In this document: piece after piece, positions 7,580-16,696 of the stretch
Numbering within the stretch: position 1 is the first letter of the stretch
How the letters are laid out: the number at the start of each line of letters is the position of its first letter
Assembly: GCA_965216025.1 (NCBI GenBank)
Contig: CBDCEX010000018.1
Location: 1,054,001-1,118,000, forward strand
Origin: JADFQT01 sp965216025
GTDB lineage: Bacteria > Chloroflexota > Dehalococcoidia > Lucifugimonadales > UBA3495
Reading direction: 5' to 3'
Length of the DNA: 64,000 bases
Translations under genes and position numbers: made by a program
The notes under the pieces: model-generated
What the model was told of the DNA's origin: nothing
The model's database searches: none
What the model saw: the letters and a program-made list of their open reading frames with translations, nothing else

Positions 7580-9223
7580 ATGGCCGCTAAATACATTTTC
7601 ATTACCGGTGGTGTGGTTAGTTCAATCGGCAAGGGGATTAGCGTCGCCTCCATCGGGCGCATCCTTAAAAGCAGAGGGTTAGCCGTCTCGGTGATCAAGC
7701 TGGATCCCTACCTCAATGTCGACCCTGGAACCATGTCCCCCTACCAGCACGGCGAGGTCTTCGTGACCCAGGATGGCGGTGAGACCGACCTGGATCTGGG
7801 GCATTACGAGCGGTTCATAGACATGGAACTGACCCGTTCCTCCAATGTCACCGCGGGAGAACTTTATCTGTCGCTGATTGGCAAGGAGCGGCGAGGGGAT
7901 TTCCTCGGGGGCACCATTCAGACTGTACCCCACGTCACCAACGAAATCAAAAAGCGATTGACCAACCTGGCTGAAGAGTCCCAGGCCCAGGTTATTGTAG
8001 CCGAGGTGGGCGGCACCGTAGGAGACATTGAGGGATTGCCCTTTTTGGAAGCCATCCGGCAGATGCGTAAGGACGTGGGCCGGGACAATGTGCTTTACCT
8101 GCATTTAACCCTGCTCCCCTACATTTCGGCCACAGGGGAACTGAAAACCAAGCCCACCCAGCACAGCGTCAAGGAACTGCGAAGCATCGGTATTCAACCA
8201 GACGCCCTGCTTTGCCGCAGCGACCATCCGGTATCCGACTCCATCCGCGAGAAACTGTCCCTGTTCTGTGACGTGGACAACGAAGCGGTCATCCCCCTGG
8301 AGACGGTGGATAACGTTTACGAGGTTCCGCTGATTTTGGAGGATGCCGGATTGGGGGATTTCATCGTAAGGACCTTTGGCTTCACCGAGCATACTCGCGA
8401 CCTGGCCGGCTGGGCTGACATGGTCGAGCATATGAAGTCCTTGTCGGGCAAGGTGCCCATTGCCGTGGTTGGCAAATACGCCGAATATCCGGACAGCTAC
8501 ATTTCCGTCAAGGAGGCGCTGCGCCACGCGGGGGTGGCTCACGACCGGGGAGTGGAGATCGAGTGGGTGCATTCCGAGGATGTGGAGCGGCTGGGGCCGG
8601 ATTCCCTGTTGGCCAACGTCTGTGGGATAGTAGTCCCGGGAGGGTTCGGACGCCGCGGGGTGGAAGGGATGGTCGAAACAGCCCGCTATGCCCGGAAGCA
8701 TCAGGTACCTTACCTGGGATTGTGCTTGGGCATGCAGGTTATGATCGTGGAGTGGGCCAGAAACGTTCTGGGACTGCCTCTAGCCAACTCGTCGGAGCTG
8801 GACCCGGACACTCCTGACCCGTTAATTCACATTATGCCGGACCAGCGGGGTGTAACCGACATGGGCGGCACTATGCGCCTGGGTTGGTATCCCTGTCGGC
8901 CGGTGCCCAACACTCGAACTTACGATGCCTACCAAACCGAGGAGGTCCTGGAACGCCATCGGCATCGCTTTGAGGTGAACAACGCCTATCGGGAAAACTT
9001 GGAGGAGTCCGGGCTGATTATCGGGGGGCTTTCTCCCGATGGCAGCCTGGTTGAGACGGCGGAGGTTCGGGACCACCAGTTCATGGTGGGAGTGCAATTC
9101 CATCCGGAGTTTCAATCCCGTCCCGACCGGCCTCATCCCCTCTTTCGAGACTTCATCGGCGCTGCCAAAGGTACTATACGCGAGGGCGGCCAGCGTCCCC
9201 TGCCCTTGGAGGCGCCGGAGTAA
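7580..9223 (+). CDS. pyrG: CTP synthase
   Basis: A 547-residue two-domain enzyme that aminates UTP to CTP using ATP and glutamine. The N-terminal synthase domain begins with AAKYIFITGGVVSSIGKG (P-loop) and contains LDPYLNVDPGTMSPYQHGEV. The C-terminal class I glutamine amidotransferase domain shows the nucleophile elbow GLCLGMQ near residue 381 and the HPEF triad near residue 514. Length is standard. It is a single gene behind a consensus promoter. An IS66 element ends about 220 bp upstream without touching the gene. Confidence 0.97.
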   Translation: MAAKYIFITGGVVSSIGKGISVASIGRILKSRGLAVSVIKLDPYLNVDPGTMSPYQHGEVFVTQDGGETDLDLGHYERFIDMELTRSSNVTAGELYLSLIGKERRGDFLGGTIQTVPHVTNEIKKRLTNLAEESQAQVIVAEVGGTVGDIEGLPFLEAIRQMRKDVGRDNVLYLHLTLLPYISATGELKTKPTQHSVKELRSIGIQPDALLCRSDHPVSDSIREKLSLFCDVDNEAVIPLETVDNVYEVPLILEDAGLGDFIVRTFGFTEHTRDLAGWADMVEHMKSLSGKVPIAVVGKYAEYPDSYISVKEALRHAGVAHDRGVEIEWVHSEDVERLGPDSLLANVCGIVVPGGFGRRGVEGMVETARYARKHQVPYLGLCLGMQVMIVEWARNVLGLPLANSSELDPDTPDPLIHIMPDQRGVTDMGGTMRLGWYPCRPVPNTRTYDAYQTEEVLERHRHRFEVNNAYRENLEESGLIIGGLSPDGSLVETAEVRDHQFMVGVQFHPEFQSRPDRPHPLFRDFIGAAKGTIREGGQRPLPLEAPE

Positions 9224-9341
9224 CCGGTCCGGGATTTCACCGGATTTCAATGATTGCTACTTCTTTATTCGGAACATCAGCGGAGAATTCTAGCTCCGGG
9301 CACCTCCTGAATAAGGGGCAGGTTTTTTTAGGAGCGACCAA

Positions 9342-10001
9342 GTGAAGCTGTTTCTAGACACCGCTAATATTGAAGAGATACGCCAGGGAGCCCAAATGGG
9401 GGTAGTAACGGGCGTAACTACCAACCCCTCGTTGGCAGCCAAGGAAGGGATTGGGCGGCCGGATGCCTACCGGCTGGCAGTGCAAGAGATATCAGACATA
9501 ATCGACGGCCCTATCTCGGTGGAGGTAGTGAGCCAGGATGCCGCCAGCATGATTGCGGAGGGTCGGGAAATAGCCGAGTGGATCCCCAATCCTTGGGTGA
9601 AAATTCCCAGCACAACCGAGGGGTTCGAGGCGATTTCGGTCCTGAGCAAAGACGGGATCAATTGTAACCAAACCCTTTGTTTCAGCGTGAACCAGGCGGT
9701 TTTGGGGGCCCAAGCCGGCTCGACGGTGGTTAGTCCCTTTGTAGGCCGGCTGGATGACATTGGTCAGGAAGGCATGGACCTGGTTTCAGACATCGTCTCG
9801 GTATTTCGGAGCTACGGGATAAAGACCATGGTTATGGCAGCCAGCATTCGCCATTCTTTGCACTGCTTCTTGGCCGCCAAAGCTGGCGCGGATATCGCCA
9901 CCGTGCCCTACGGAGTACTGCGGCAAATGGCGCAGCATCCCCTGACCGATGCCGGCGTCGCCAGATTTCTAGAGGACTGGCAGAAGGCCGGTGGCGCTTA
10001 A
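9342..10001 (+). CDS. Fructose-6-phosphate aldolase / transaldolase-like protein
   Basis: A 219-residue TIM-barrel aldolase of the short transaldolase (FSA/TalC) family. The N-terminus MKLFLDTANIEEIR and TGVTTNPSLAAKEG are diagnostic. The Schiff-base lysine is K87 in WVKIPST. Family members either interconvert pentose-phosphate sugars or cleave fructose 6-phosphate; sequence alone does not separate these. The GTG start follows AGGAG at about 9330. It is in the same direction as pyrG and rho but separated from both by more than 100 bp. Confidence 0.93.
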   Translation: MKLFLDTANIEEIRQGAQMGVVTGVTTNPSLAAKEGIGRPDAYRLAVQEISDIIDGPISVEVVSQDAASMIAEGREIAEWIPNPWVKIPSTTEGFEAISVLSKDGINCNQTLCFSVNQAVLGAQAGSTVVSPFVGRLDDIGQEGMDLVSDIVSVFRSYGIKTMVMAASIRHSLHCFLAAKAGADIATVPYGVLRQMAQHPLTDAGVARFLEDWQKAGGA

Positions 10002-10272
10002 CTCCAAATTATTCTTGAGGGCTTTTTAACTTCCAGACTGTAACGACGTGCTTACAATCTCCATAAGCCTCCCGCAGGCCTCTTCATCTGACTGAATCAC
10101 AAAGTTGGGAATGCGTTTCAAGACCTCCCAACGCCCTTTTTAGGACGATCAGGTTGCCACTCTGATGCGCGGCTTGAGACCTAAATTGCGGGATTCGGGC
10201 AAACCTGGAAAACCAGCACCGGAAAACGGCAGACCTGAATAACCTGGGGACCTAGACAACAATGAGGTGAAC

Positions 10273-11562
10273 ATGGCAACGATACAACAAACAGTGGACG
10301 TAGCTGAACTTAGTACCAAATCCAAAGATCAGCTACTGGACATGGCCGAGAGCGTCGGTCTCAGCGACGGGGCGGGCTTGGCCAATTTGCGCCGCGAAGA
10401 TTTACTGAGCCGTATTCTGCAAACGGCTTCTTCCCAGCAAGCTCTCATTGCCTCCGGCATTCTGGAGATAATGGATGAGGGTTATGGCTTCCTGCGGCAA
10501 GTGGCCCACCCGCACACTACTGGAGACGTTTATATTTCCCAGTCTCAAATCCGGCGCTTCGGGCTCAAGACGGGAGACACGGTCACCGGGCAAGTGCGCC
10601 CGCCAAAGGAGGGAGAGCGCTATTTCGGTTTGGTTCGGGTGGAAAGGGTTAATGGATTCGATCCAGAGCAGATTCCCAGTCGTTCCCGCCCCCAGTTCGA
10701 ATACTTGACCCCCATCTTCCCGGAAGAGCGAATTGTCTTGGAGACCGAGGCCTCCAACCTGTCCACCAGGATGATAGACCTCTTTTCCCCCATCGGACTG
10801 GGACAGCGAGGACTGATAGTCTCCCCTCCCAAAGCCGGCAAGACCACCATTCTCAAGCACCTGGCCCACAGTGTCGCCGAAAATCTGCCCGAGGCGGTGC
10901 TGATGGTGGTGCTCATCGGTGAGCGCCCCGAAGAGGTTACTGACATGCGCCGCGCGGTGAAGGGGGATGTGTTCTCTTCTACATTCGACGAATCGGTGGA
11001 GGAGCAATGCCGGGTGGCCGAGCTGGCTCTGGAGCGGGCCAAGCGCTTGGTGGAAGCGGAACAGGATGTGGTCATTCTGCTGGACAGTGTGACCCGGCTG
11101 ACTCGAGCCTACAACCTGGCAGTGCCTTCCAGTGGCCGAACCCTTTCCGGCGGCATTGACCCGATAGCCCTCTATCCTCCCAAAAAGTTCTTTGGCGCGG
11201 CGCGTAACATTGAGGAAGGAGGCAGCCTCACGGTTATCGCCACCTGCCTGGTCGATACCGGCAGCCGGATGGACGAGGTAATCTATGAGGAGTTTAAGGG
11301 TACCGGCAACATGGAGCTGCACCTGGACCGCCGGCTGGCCGACCGTCGCTTCTTCCCCGCCATAGACATCGTTCGCAGTGGCACCCGGCGGGAGGAATTG
11401 CTCTACGACGAAGAAACCATGAGACAGATAGTTTTGCTGCGGCGGATGATTACCCTCATTTCTAATGACAGCTCCGCCAGCGCAACGGAGCGGGTTCTGG
11501 AGCGGCTGGCCAAGTACGACAACAATCAGGAATTTTTGGGGAATTTGAACAAGGAAGCCTAA
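10273..11562 (+). CDS. rho: Transcription termination factor Rho
   Basis: A 429-residue hexameric RNA-dependent ATPase that releases RNA polymerase. Order: N-terminal Rho_N helices (LSTKSKDQLLDMAESVGL), a cold-shock-like RNA-binding domain (GFLRQVAHPHTTGDVYISQSQIRRF), then the ATPase with Walker A PPKAGKTT near residue 192 and Walker B VVILLDSVTRLTRAYN. The ATG at 10273 is preferred over an in-frame GTG six bases earlier because AGGTG at 10265-10269 sits just before it. The 265 bp upstream contain no recognisable gene. Confidence 0.96.
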   Translation: MATIQQTVDVAELSTKSKDQLLDMAESVGLSDGAGLANLRREDLLSRILQTASSQQALIASGILEIMDEGYGFLRQVAHPHTTGDVYISQSQIRRFGLKTGDTVTGQVRPPKEGERYFGLVRVERVNGFDPEQIPSRSRPQFEYLTPIFPEERIVLETEASNLSTRMIDLFSPIGLGQRGLIVSPPKAGKTTILKHLAHSVAENLPEAVLMVVLIGERPEEVTDMRRAVKGDVFSSTFDESVEEQCRVAELALERAKRLVEAEQDVVILLDSVTRLTRAYNLAVPSSGRTLSGGIDPIALYPPKKFFGAARNIEEGGSLTVIATCLVDTGSRMDEVIYEEFKGTGNMELHLDRRLADRRFFPAIDIVRSGTRREELLYDEETMRQIVLLRRMITLISNDSSASATERVLERLAKYDNNQEFLGNLNKEA

Positions 11563-12115
11563 CCTCTCCGCTGCCCGGATGTTTATACATCTGTTCGGCC
11601 GTTCTTGCCGTAACTTGATGGTAGCCGGTGTTTCAGGTTCTGCCCCCACCGGTATTCAATAACCGGGGTAGCGATAGCCGGTAAATGATAAAAAGAGGGA
11701 GACCGAGCGAAATCCAGAAACCCCATCGACCCTTTTTAAAGGCTCGGCTAGGATCTTATAACCTGGGCTACGGCCGGGACCAAACCAACCTCTCCTTTCT
11801 ATTTTAAAAGCCTTGGGATGATAAACGCTTTGGCGAGCCCTTTCTCTCAGGATGAGCTCCGTGCTTTTCAACACCTTACCCGTCGCCAAGGAAACTTTTC
11901 CCGCCTTTCCACCGTCACCTAATTCACAACTGGTAAACTTGGGCAGCGATGGCATATGGGCATTGGTTGGGGGAGCTCAGCGGGCGAGGGGGCGAGGTTC
12001 CGTTGTCTGGTAAAATGTTAGCTCATATCTATTTACCCGTGGCTTTCCGGGGCCTTATCCTACGTGCCGGTGAAATACTCATTCAAATAGCCACTCTGAA
12101 GCAGGTTTAACTCCT
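11563..12115. other. 553-bp stretch without a supported gene
   Basis: Lies between rho and the response-regulator gene. A 99-codon minus-strand reading frame at 11656-11955 has no recognisable motif or ribosome-binding site. No RNA gene or terminator stands out. Confidence 0.6.
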
Positions 12116-12904
12116 ATGCCCAACGCCAAGGGTTTAGAAAAAATAATAATAGTGGACGATGAGTGGGAGTCCCCCATCGTAAACGCGGTGAGGCGGAGGC
12201 TCGACGAAGAGGGCTGGCAAACGCTGGTTATAGTGCCGGAAGCCGGAGGGTCTATAGGTGATGAGTTCGAGGCAGCGGCCCTTTACGCCATCGACGAGGA
12301 GCTCCCGGAAGGAGTCCTGCTAGACATCCGCTTGGGCGAGTACCGTGAAGATCAGTTTAAAGGCTTGGAGATACTCCAGAAGATTGTGGAGCAGCACCCC
12401 AAGCTGCCGGTTCTGATGTTTACCCAGTATGCCCAGGGCCCAGATCGGGAGACAGCGGTGCGGGGCAGCCTCAAGTGGGATGCTCCGGTGGATTTCATTG
12501 ATAAACTGGCCAGCCCCGAGGAGGTCGTCCTCCGGTTGCGGCGGCTCATCGGCAGAACCCCGGAGATCATCCCCATCGGCGGCAATCTCTATCTGGACGC
12601 CAGCGCCAAGGCCGTGTACGTCAAGCAGGGTGAGGACTCGGTGATGGTGGACGACATCCACGGCATGAAGTTCGAAATTATCCGAGAGCTGGCGGCTACC
12701 TGGTATCGCAGCCCCGGGGAGTTGGTGCCCTTCAGCCGGCTGGAAAGATACTCGGAGGGAGAAGAGGCGAGAGCATCTCTTCGTGTGCGGATCCGGGAGA
12801 TCAAGGTTTCCCTGGGCAAGGCTTTAGGCATGGCCTTTGGCGCCGGCGACCTGATAATAAATGTTCGGGACCAGGGATACCGGCTGGTGCCTCCCAAGAC
12901 GTGA
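12116..12904 (+). CDS. Response regulator with winged-helix output domain
   Basis: A 262-residue two-component regulator. The receiver domain has the acidic pair D14-D15 (IIVDDEWES), the phospho-acceptor D70 (GVLLDIRLG), T103 and the conserved K130 (DFIDKLASPEE). The C-terminal part (about 150-262) resembles an OmpR/PhoB-type winged helix, with SLRVRIREIKVSLGKALG as probable recognition-helix region and VRDQGYRLVPP as the terminal wing. The receiver has an unusually long insertion before D70. The histidine kinase gene follows four bases later, so the pair is co-transcribed; the signal is unknown. Confidence 0.88.
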   Translation: MPNAKGLEKIIIVDDEWESPIVNAVRRRLDEEGWQTLVIVPEAGGSIGDEFEAAALYAIDEELPEGVLLDIRLGEYREDQFKGLEILQKIVEQHPKLPVLMFTQYAQGPDRETAVRGSLKWDAPVDFIDKLASPEEVVLRLRRLIGRTPEIIPIGGNLYLDASAKAVYVKQGEDSVMVDDIHGMKFEIIRELAATWYRSPGELVPFSRLERYSEGEEARASLRVRIREIKVSLGKALGMAFGAGDLIINVRDQGYRLVPPKT

Positions 12905-12908
12905 TCCA

Positions 12909-13904
12909 GTGATTCGACCCAAGTCGAAGCTGTGGTGGCTCCGTATTTTCGCCGGACTGGTGCTGGTCGGCGGAGTTGCCGGGCTGGCGCTGGCCCCTTT
13001 CATCGGGAAGTCGCTGTTCGTCGAGCTTTGGGGGATTGAGCCGCTGAGCTATCTGGGCGCCCTGCTGGTGGTGGCCGGCTTGGGCAGTACGACTCTTACC
13101 TATTATTTACCCCGATTGCTGGGCCGGGACCAGGCGGAGGTCGACACCGAGCAGCAGACGGCGGAAAAATGGGGTCAGCTGACCCAGCAATATTTCGAGC
13201 TGTTCAACCATGACCTGGGCCGCCCCCTGCGGAGGATTCTAGGTAAGGAGCGGGAGCTGAGGTTGATGCTCCAGTCCTCCGAGTCGGAGCTATATCCCGA
13301 GGTCAAAGGGCTGCTGGACGAAATAGAGTCCCAAACCCCCAGCTTCCGGCTGATGATGTCCAATATTCAAGTGATGGTGCAATTGGAGGCGCCCAACGTG
13401 CCTACCAAGATTCAGCCGGTGGAACCTACGGAGCTGATCCGCAGAATAGTGGGCCGGTATAGCCAGGTAGCGGCGGAGGCCCACAAGGAAATCAGCTGGT
13501 GGTCCGAGCCTGCCGAGTTCGGGTTGATCTACTGCGACAGCTCGGCCATCGAGCATATCGTAACCAACCTGGTGGACAATACAGTCCGATTTGCCACCGA
13601 GCACGTTGAAATAAAGCTGACCAAAAACCTGACCGACTTCTTCGTCCGGGTCTGGGATGACGGTCCGGGAATACCACCTCACTACGCTCAGCACATCTTC
13701 GACCGAGGCTGGACACCGGAGGTAGCCAGGAGCGAGGAGAAAACCAGCTCGGGCCTGGGCCTGTTCATCGCCCATACCCTGGCCAAGAAATACGGCGGAG
13801 ACCTTACCCTGGAAAGCATTTCCGCCCCGGAGCCCGACCACCACACTACTTTCTTGCTCAGCCTGCCGCTGAACGGCAACACCCTGGCCTTAGAGTCCAG
13901 CTAG
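12909..13904 (+). CDS. Membrane sensor histidine kinase
   Basis: A 331-residue kinase paired with the upstream regulator. The GTG at 12909 is preferred to an earlier ATG inside the regulator gene because it gives a basic start followed directly by the first membrane segment (about 11-31); a second membrane segment lies at about 48-68 with only a short external loop. The dimerisation helix carries the phospho-histidine H101 in FNHDLGRPLRR. The ATPase domain has the N box NLVDNTVRFA, G1 DDGPGIP and G2 SSGLGLFIAHTLAKKYGG. The tiny external loop suggests sensing in the membrane or cytoplasm. Confidence 0.87.
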   Translation: MIRPKSKLWWLRIFAGLVLVGGVAGLALAPFIGKSLFVELWGIEPLSYLGALLVVAGLGSTTLTYYLPRLLGRDQAEVDTEQQTAEKWGQLTQQYFELFNHDLGRPLRRILGKERELRLMLQSSESELYPEVKGLLDEIESQTPSFRLMMSNIQVMVQLEAPNVPTKIQPVEPTELIRRIVGRYSQVAAEAHKEISWWSEPAEFGLIYCDSSAIEHIVTNLVDNTVRFATEHVEIKLTKNLTDFFVRVWDDGPGIPPHYAQHIFDRGWTPEVARSEEKTSSGLGLFIAHTLAKKYGGDLTLESISAPEPDHHTTFLLSLPLNGNTLALESS

Positions 13905-13941
13905 GACAGGGGGATTTGACACTCCCATTGGATAATTCCCG

Positions 13942-14481
13942 GTGAGACCCCTGCGGTTGGCTCTACTTCTGGCCTCGCTGGCCGGAGCAATGCTGTTGCT
14001 GGGTTGCTTCCAGACCGTGGCCCGCCCGGAAAACGGGGCGCCGACGGTGGTTGCGCCGACGCCAACGCTAGTTCCCCCACCCACGCCAACCCCCACACCG
14101 GTGCCAACCCCCACGGCCACACCGGCGCCAACGCCGGAACCGACTCCAACGCCCACACTGGAACCGCCCCCAACGCCCACACTGGAACCGCCCCCAACGC
14201 CGACGCCGGAGCCGACCCCCAACATGCCTTTCTTCTTAAACCTGCTGCGGCCGGACTTCATCAGCACCGTGTCTCGGAATTCGGTAACCGTGATGGGTTT
14301 CACCACACCGGGCGCGCTGATTGAGGTCAACGGCAGCCCCACCGTAGCGGATGGCAACGGCAGGTTTATCAAGGAGGTCCCTCTCAAACCAGGAATCAAC
14401 ATCATCGAGATAATAGCCAGCGACGGCAAAGGCGACCAGCTGCGGGAGTTCCGTCAGGTTACCTACGCGCCGCCCAACTAG
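13942..14481 (+). CDS. Secreted lipoprotein with Pro-Thr linker and Ig-like domain
   Basis: A 179-residue predicted lipoprotein. A hydrophobic signal (LALLLASLAGAMLLLGC) ends in a lipobox with cysteine near residue 27. Residues about 38-92 are repeated Pro-Thr-Pro/Glu motifs, a flexible wall-spanning linker. The C-terminal 80 residues (NSVTVMGFTTPGALIEVNG, then DGNGRFIKEVPLKPGINIIE) look like a bacterial Ig-like or glucodextranase-B-type beta-sandwich. No catalytic motif is present, so a binding or structural role on the outer face is likely. Starts at GTG 13942. It follows the histidine kinase by 37 bp and may share its transcript. Confidence 0.75.
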   Translation: MRPLRLALLLASLAGAMLLLGCFQTVARPENGAPTVVAPTPTLVPPPTPTPTPVPTPTATPAPTPEPTPTPTLEPPPTPTLEPPPTPTPEPTPNMPFFLNLLRPDFISTVSRNSVTVMGFTTPGALIEVNGSPTVADGNGRFIKEVPLKPGINIIEIIASDGKGDQLREFRQVTYAPPN

Positions 14482-14695
14482 GGCTCCTTCCCCCCGCTGG
14501 TTGCCCCTTATCGCGGACAATAGCGACCCCGGAAGAAAATACTAAACTTGGATGATCCAAATCCCCTCGGTCCCCCTTTCGAAAAGTGGAATATAGGGCG
14601 ATTTCCCCAAACCATGGCTCTCCCCCATTCACCCATAGAATCAAGTCCCCCAAGAGCCTCTTTTCAAAGATATCCGGGCATAGCATAATTCCTTC

Positions 14696-14786
14696 CACGT
14701 CATTCCGGCGCAAGCCGGAATCCAGCGTCATCTACCCATCAACCAGGGGGCGGCATCTGGGCTCCGGATTTCGCCGGAGCGACGAA
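14696..14786. repeat. Interspersed repeat with two hairpins
   Basis: ATTCCGGC-GCAA-GCCGGAAT at 14702-14721 is a perfect 8-bp stem, and GCTCCGG-N6-CCGGAGC at 14761-14780 is a 7-bp stem. The composition resembles dispersed REP-like elements common in environmental Chloroflexota. The rest of the 395-bp gap before IS66 copy 2 has no gene. Confidence 0.6.
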
Positions 14787-14876
14787 TACACCGCCCCAGG
14801 GCCCATCGATGCTTTTGACACACACCCCAAAAGCCGTTGCGGTGGGAACCCCCTTGTCAAGTAGTTCTAGGAAAAG

Positions 14877-16307
14877 GTAACTGTTCAGACTTGATGAGGT
14901 GAATTGGCTCAAAGCCGTTGGAAAAACGCTGGCATGGCCGGGGGAGTTGTGGCATACCAGGGAGATGGACACTGAACTAGACCTGAACGCGGCGAGTCGC
15001 GAAACTCTGCTGGAGATAATTGCCGGCCAGCGGGCAGTCATTGCCGATTTGCAAAGGCGGATTGGGGTTCTGGAATCCCGTCCCAACCGGCGCGGGTCGT
15101 CGGGGATGCCGGGTAATCAGCCGCACTCCAGCCGGCAAGCGCCGGAGAAAAAGGAGCCCAGAAAGCCGCGCCGCCATGGCTTCGCCCGCCAGCGCATGAC
15201 TCCTACCCAGCGGGTGGAGCATGCCGTGGCGGTCTGTCCCGACTGCGGGACTCACCTGAACGGCGGATGGGTACAGCGAACTCGGGAAGTCATTGAGCTA
15301 CCGGTGGCTCCGGTAGAAGTGACCGAGCACGCCCTGGTAGCCCGCATCTGTCCGGTATGCCAGCGGCGCCGGCTGCCCAAAGAGGCCCTGCAGGGGGTGG
15401 TTCTGGGCCAGCAGCGCCTGGGGGTCAATCTGGTAAGCCTGATGGTGACCCTGCGGGAGGAGGGACGGTTGCCCATAAGAATCATCCAATGGTACCTGGA
15501 GACCGTCCATCAGTTGCACCTGAGTGTTGGTGCCATCGTCCAGGCCGTCCATGGAGTAGCCCGTCAGGCTGAGACGGCGGTGCGAGAGGTGCTCGAGCAA
15601 GTCCGCGCCAGTCCCGTGGTGCAGGGCGACGAAACCGGCTGGCGCCAGGACGGGAGCAACGGCTATGTTTGGACCTTCAGCACTCCCAGCGAACGATACT
15701 TCCTGCGTCGGGGTCGGGATAAGGGGGTGGTGGATGAGGTGCTGGATTCCTCCTTCAGCGGAGTGGTGGTCAGTGATTTCTACGCCGCCTATAACCACTA
15801 CCCGGGCCTGAAGCAACGGTGCTGGGCTCATCTGCTGCGGGATATCCATGACCTGAAAGGGTTGTACCCAGAAGACGCTGGGCTGGCTCAGTGGGCCGAG
15901 GCGGTTCACCAGGTCTACACGGAGGCCAAGGCCTCGGTCCTTCCCCGAGCCCAGCCAGGCCATCGCACCCAGCTAATGCTGGAGGAGAAACTAATGGTCT
16001 TGGCGCGGCCTTTCCTTAAAGATCCCCTGGCGGTTCAGGCCAAGCTCTGCCGGCGCATGGAACGGTTCATCAAGGAACTGTTTGTCTTCGTGTCGGACCC
16101 AGCCGTGCCCTCAGACAACAACGCCGCCGAGCGGAGCCTGCGGCATCTGGTAACCAGTCGCAAGATCAGCGGCGGCACCCGCTCAGGGCAGGGCACCGAC
16201 AGCAAGATGACCTTGGCATCCCTCTTTGGCACCTGGCGGGCTAGAGGTCTCAATCCCCTCCTGGAATGCCGCCGGTTGCTCGCTTCCCCTCAAATCTGAA
16301 CACTTAC
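14877..16307 (+). mobile_element. IS66-type insertion sequence, copy 2 (1431 bp)
   Basis: Starts GTAACTGTTCAGACTTGA at 14877 and ends with the reverse complement of GTAAGTGTTCAGATTTGA at 16307. Target duplication AGGAAAAG (14869-14876) versus AGAAAAAG (16308-16315), one mismatch. Same length as copy 1 but opposite orientation. Confidence 0.93.
14899..16299 (+). CDS. IS66-family transposase, copy 2
   Basis: A 466-residue intact transposase with the same layout as copy 1: helical N-terminus, CPDCG/CPVCQ zinc finger, and the DDE motifs GDETGWR, SDFYAAY and DNNAAERSLR. It differs at a handful of residues, for example REMDTE where the other copies have REVDTE, and SGVVVSD where they have SGVLVSD. 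Start is GTG after GATGAG. It stands between a small lipoprotein gene and the large surface-protein gene and interrupts neither. Confidence 0.95.
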   Translation: MNWLKAVGKTLAWPGELWHTREMDTELDLNAASRETLLEIIAGQRAVIADLQRRIGVLESRPNRRGSSGMPGNQPHSSRQAPEKKEPRKPRRHGFARQRMTPTQRVEHAVAVCPDCGTHLNGGWVQRTREVIELPVAPVEVTEHALVARICPVCQRRRLPKEALQGVVLGQQRLGVNLVSLMVTLREEGRLPIRIIQWYLETVHQLHLSVGAIVQAVHGVARQAETAVREVLEQVRASPVVQGDETGWRQDGSNGYVWTFSTPSERYFLRRGRDKGVVDEVLDSSFSGVVVSDFYAAYNHYPGLKQRCWAHLLRDIHDLKGLYPEDAGLAQWAEAVHQVYTEAKASVLPRAQPGHRTQLMLEEKLMVLARPFLKDPLAVQAKLCRRMERFIKELFVFVSDPAVPSDNNAAERSLRHLVTSRKISGGTRSGQGTDSKMTLASLFGTWRARGLNPLLECRRLLASPQI

Positions 16308-16696
16308 AGAAAAAGGGGTGCTCGCACCCCGTAATACTCTCGTAATGTTCCCAGTGGCATACTGGCTCCATGTCGGCGCGTTTTGCCGCCTTTTCCCTAA
16401 TGGTGTAGCTTGACTTTGGGGGCCACAAGATGATGAAAGTAAGCGCTATTATTCCTAGTTGTTCACATTTTGGTCACAATTTTCAAGGAGTAGACGTGCA
16501 ATTATCCGGATTAGTCCCAGTTTTGCCCCAGCTAGATCGTTCCCATGTCCCCCGGGCCCCTTAAATCCAGTCCCCTGCGCCGGGGGATTGAAGGGAAACA
16601 ACCCATCCCTGAGTAAACCGAGGCATCCCAGAACCCGAAAACCAACCAATAGAGAAATCAACCCAAAGGTTCTAAGAAATAGGAGATAAGCAGGTA
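16308..16696. other. 389-bp intergenic leader of the surface-protein gene
   Basis: No gene seen. GGGGTGC-TC-GCACCCC near 16315-16330 forms a tight hairpin next to the IS66 target duplication. The part from about 16400 to 16520 is AT-richer and may hold the promoter of the next gene, though no clear pair of hexamers was found. Confidence 0.5.

Noticed and set aside
10402..11649. 415-codon reading frame antisense to rho
   Set aside because: It is the mirror of a strongly conserved coding sequence; GC-rich third positions of rho create long open antisense frames.
11656..11955. 99-codon minus-strand reading frame between rho and the response regulator
   Set aside because: No ribosome-binding site, no recognisable motif, and residue composition does not look like a protein; rpmE, often found near rho, was also looked for and not seen.
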